A program made the translations under genes and the position numbers. From Motilimonas pumila (lineage in GTDB: Bacteria; Pseudomonadota; Gammaproteobacteria; Enterobacterales; CBDFNC01): 64,000 bases of DNA. How positions within the stretch are numbered: position 1 is the first letter of the stretch; every line of letters starts with the position of its first letter. Below, piece after piece: positions 63,129-64,000 of the stretch. Under the pieces are notes generated by a model. The model saw only the letters and a program-made list of their open reading frames with translations. It was not told where the DNA came from and ran no database searches. The DNA lies in the NCBI RefSeq assembly GCF_003596335.1, contig NZ_QZCH01000001.1, positions 248,001 through 312,000 of the forward strand. The letters are read 5' to 3'.

Positions 63129-64000
63129 TTATAGGTTCCAATCATGGGCTGCAATGACATGCCAGGTATGCTGATTTTGCTGGTCTTCTTCAGTCCAAAA
63201 CTGATTTGCCAACTCAGCCCTATCAGGTAGTGTGAAATTCCAACTTTTAAAAGGTTCGAGTGCTTTCTCTCTCCAAATTTGGTATTTGCTATTAGTGGCA
63301 TACATATTGATATTTTTCTCTAATCTCCATTCAGCCCACTTTTTAGCATCCAATTCAGTCAATGCTGATATAGAAATATTGTGTAACTTCATCGCATCAA
63401 ACGAGCCCAACTTGTGAACAGATGGTCTTTTTACGCTTACCGAGCGCTTCATATTGATTCGCTCAGATTCAGTAGTATTTTCGAAAACCACTGACAAGAT
63501 TTCCGTTTGCTCATCCCATTGTTCAAGCAAGCCCTCACTATGCAGAAGTACTTTCAAAACTTGCTGACGACTGATTGGTTCAACCCGACGTGAAAATATA
63601 AGATCCTTTCCGCGCTTCACATCGACATTGCCATCAGTCACATTCCACTCGATGTAATACGGTTTTCCTTGAGGTGAGATGCGCTCACCTTTGAGTTCAA
63701 TTTTGTCAACGCGTACTTCCGAACCTCCACCTATTGGTTCAACCTTCAGGCCACGAACGTCTTTGACTAGTTGAGGAACCTCAACGAGTCGCTTTGCTCT
63801 TTCATTTAACTCATTTCTGTTTTTTCCAAGTCCGATCGAAGCTGCACTAGGCTCTGTGTGCGCTTCAATAGTAAGAAGTGGATGAGGCAATAAAGGCTCA
63901 TGACAAACGCAAAGGCTCCAACACCCATCTACTGGCACTAGGATTTGATCTTTCTCAAGAGCAATCAGTCCTGATTCAGTGAGCCTATATTGGTCTCGAT
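63129..64000 (-). CDS. unrecognised protein, 5' part beyond window
   Basis: The frame stays open to the right edge, so the gene begins outside; the codons nearest the edge read RDQYRLTESGLIALE, reminiscent of a winged helix. About 290 residues are visible. The middle (ISPQGKPYYIEWNVTDG) and the Trp-rich C-terminus (WREKALEPFKSWNFTLPDRAELANQF) match no family I know. It lies upstream of the PLD and CARF-AAA genes in the same direction, with small gaps, so it probably belongs to their operon. Confidence 0.65.
   Translation of the reverse strand, partial: RDQYRLTESGLIALEKDQILVPVDGCWSLCVCHEPLLPHPLLTIEAHTEPSAASIGLGKNRNELNERAKRLVEVPQLVKDVRGLKVEPIGGGSEVRVDKIELKGERISPQGKPYYIEWNVTDGNVDVKRGKDLIFSRRVEPISRQQVLKVLLHSEGLLEQWDEQTEILSVVFENTTESERINMKRSVSVKRPSVHKLGSFDAMKLHNISISALTELDAKKWAEWRLEKNINMYATNSKYQIWREKALEPFKSWNFTLPDRAELANQFWTEEDQQNQHTWHVIAAHDWNL

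Overview
The window joins two different pieces of DNA. Bases 1 to about 15,850 are chromosome of a marine-type gammaproteobacterium, most like the order Alteromonadales. The support is the order dnaK, grpE, nadK, recN, bamE, rnfH, ratA, porin, smpB, ssrA, a tmRNA whose encoded tag is ANDDNYALAA (the tag I remember for Shewanella), heat-shock promoters of the usual sigma-32 form and tandem LexA boxes before recN. I cannot name the species. This part also holds a small nucleoside-salvage cluster (deoD, deoC and a NupC-type transporter), a TatD nuclease, a 231-bp element with perfect terminal inverted repeats, and prfC.

From prfC to the right edge the window is the right-hand two thirds of an integrative conjugative element (ICE) of the SXT/R391 family, inserted in the 5' end of prfC. 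In order from the junction: the control region (setR repressor, its operators, croS, three helper genes including a lytic transglycosylase, then the master activators setD and setC), the entry-exclusion gene eex, traG-traH-traF, variable hotspot 3, the conserved recombination and housekeeping operon (ssb, bet, exo, a CobS/CobT-like ATPase and VWA pair, radC, a primase-like protein), hotspot 4, the transfer block traN-traU-traW-trhF-trbI-like-traC-dsbC, and the start of hotspot 2. The integrase, oriT, relaxase and traLEKBVA genes must lie beyond base 64,000. TraG carries Pro-Gly-Glu at residues 606-608, which predicts exclusion group S (SXT-like).

All three variable hotspots seen here carry what look like anti-phage modules. 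Hotspot 3 holds a type II CBASS operon (CD-NTase, Cap2 E1-E2 ligase, Cap3 peptidase, HNH-SAVED effector), preceded by two extra small genes and faced by a divergent regulator-protease pair of the CapH-CapP kind. Hotspot 4 holds a Gabija-like pair (OLD-type ATPase-Toprim nuclease plus UvrD-like helicase). Hotspot 2 holds a less familiar operon: an unrecognised protein running off the window, a two-domain phospholipase D-fold protein and an RtcR-like sigma-54 activator with a CARF-like N-terminal domain. CapP, SetR and the host LexA system all belong to DNA-damage-responsive families, so defence and ICE transfer may answer to the same signal.

The most unusual non-coding signal is a family of nine leader structures in front of successive genes of the 36.4-44.7 kb operon. 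Each has one GC-rich hairpin followed by a second stem that pairs with the Shine-Dalgarno sequence. The arms differ in sequence from leader to leader but stay complementary, which is internal evidence for selected RNA structure. Similar single stems lie before dsbC and traF. A further signal is a SetR-operator-like palindrome inside a gene of the croS operon.
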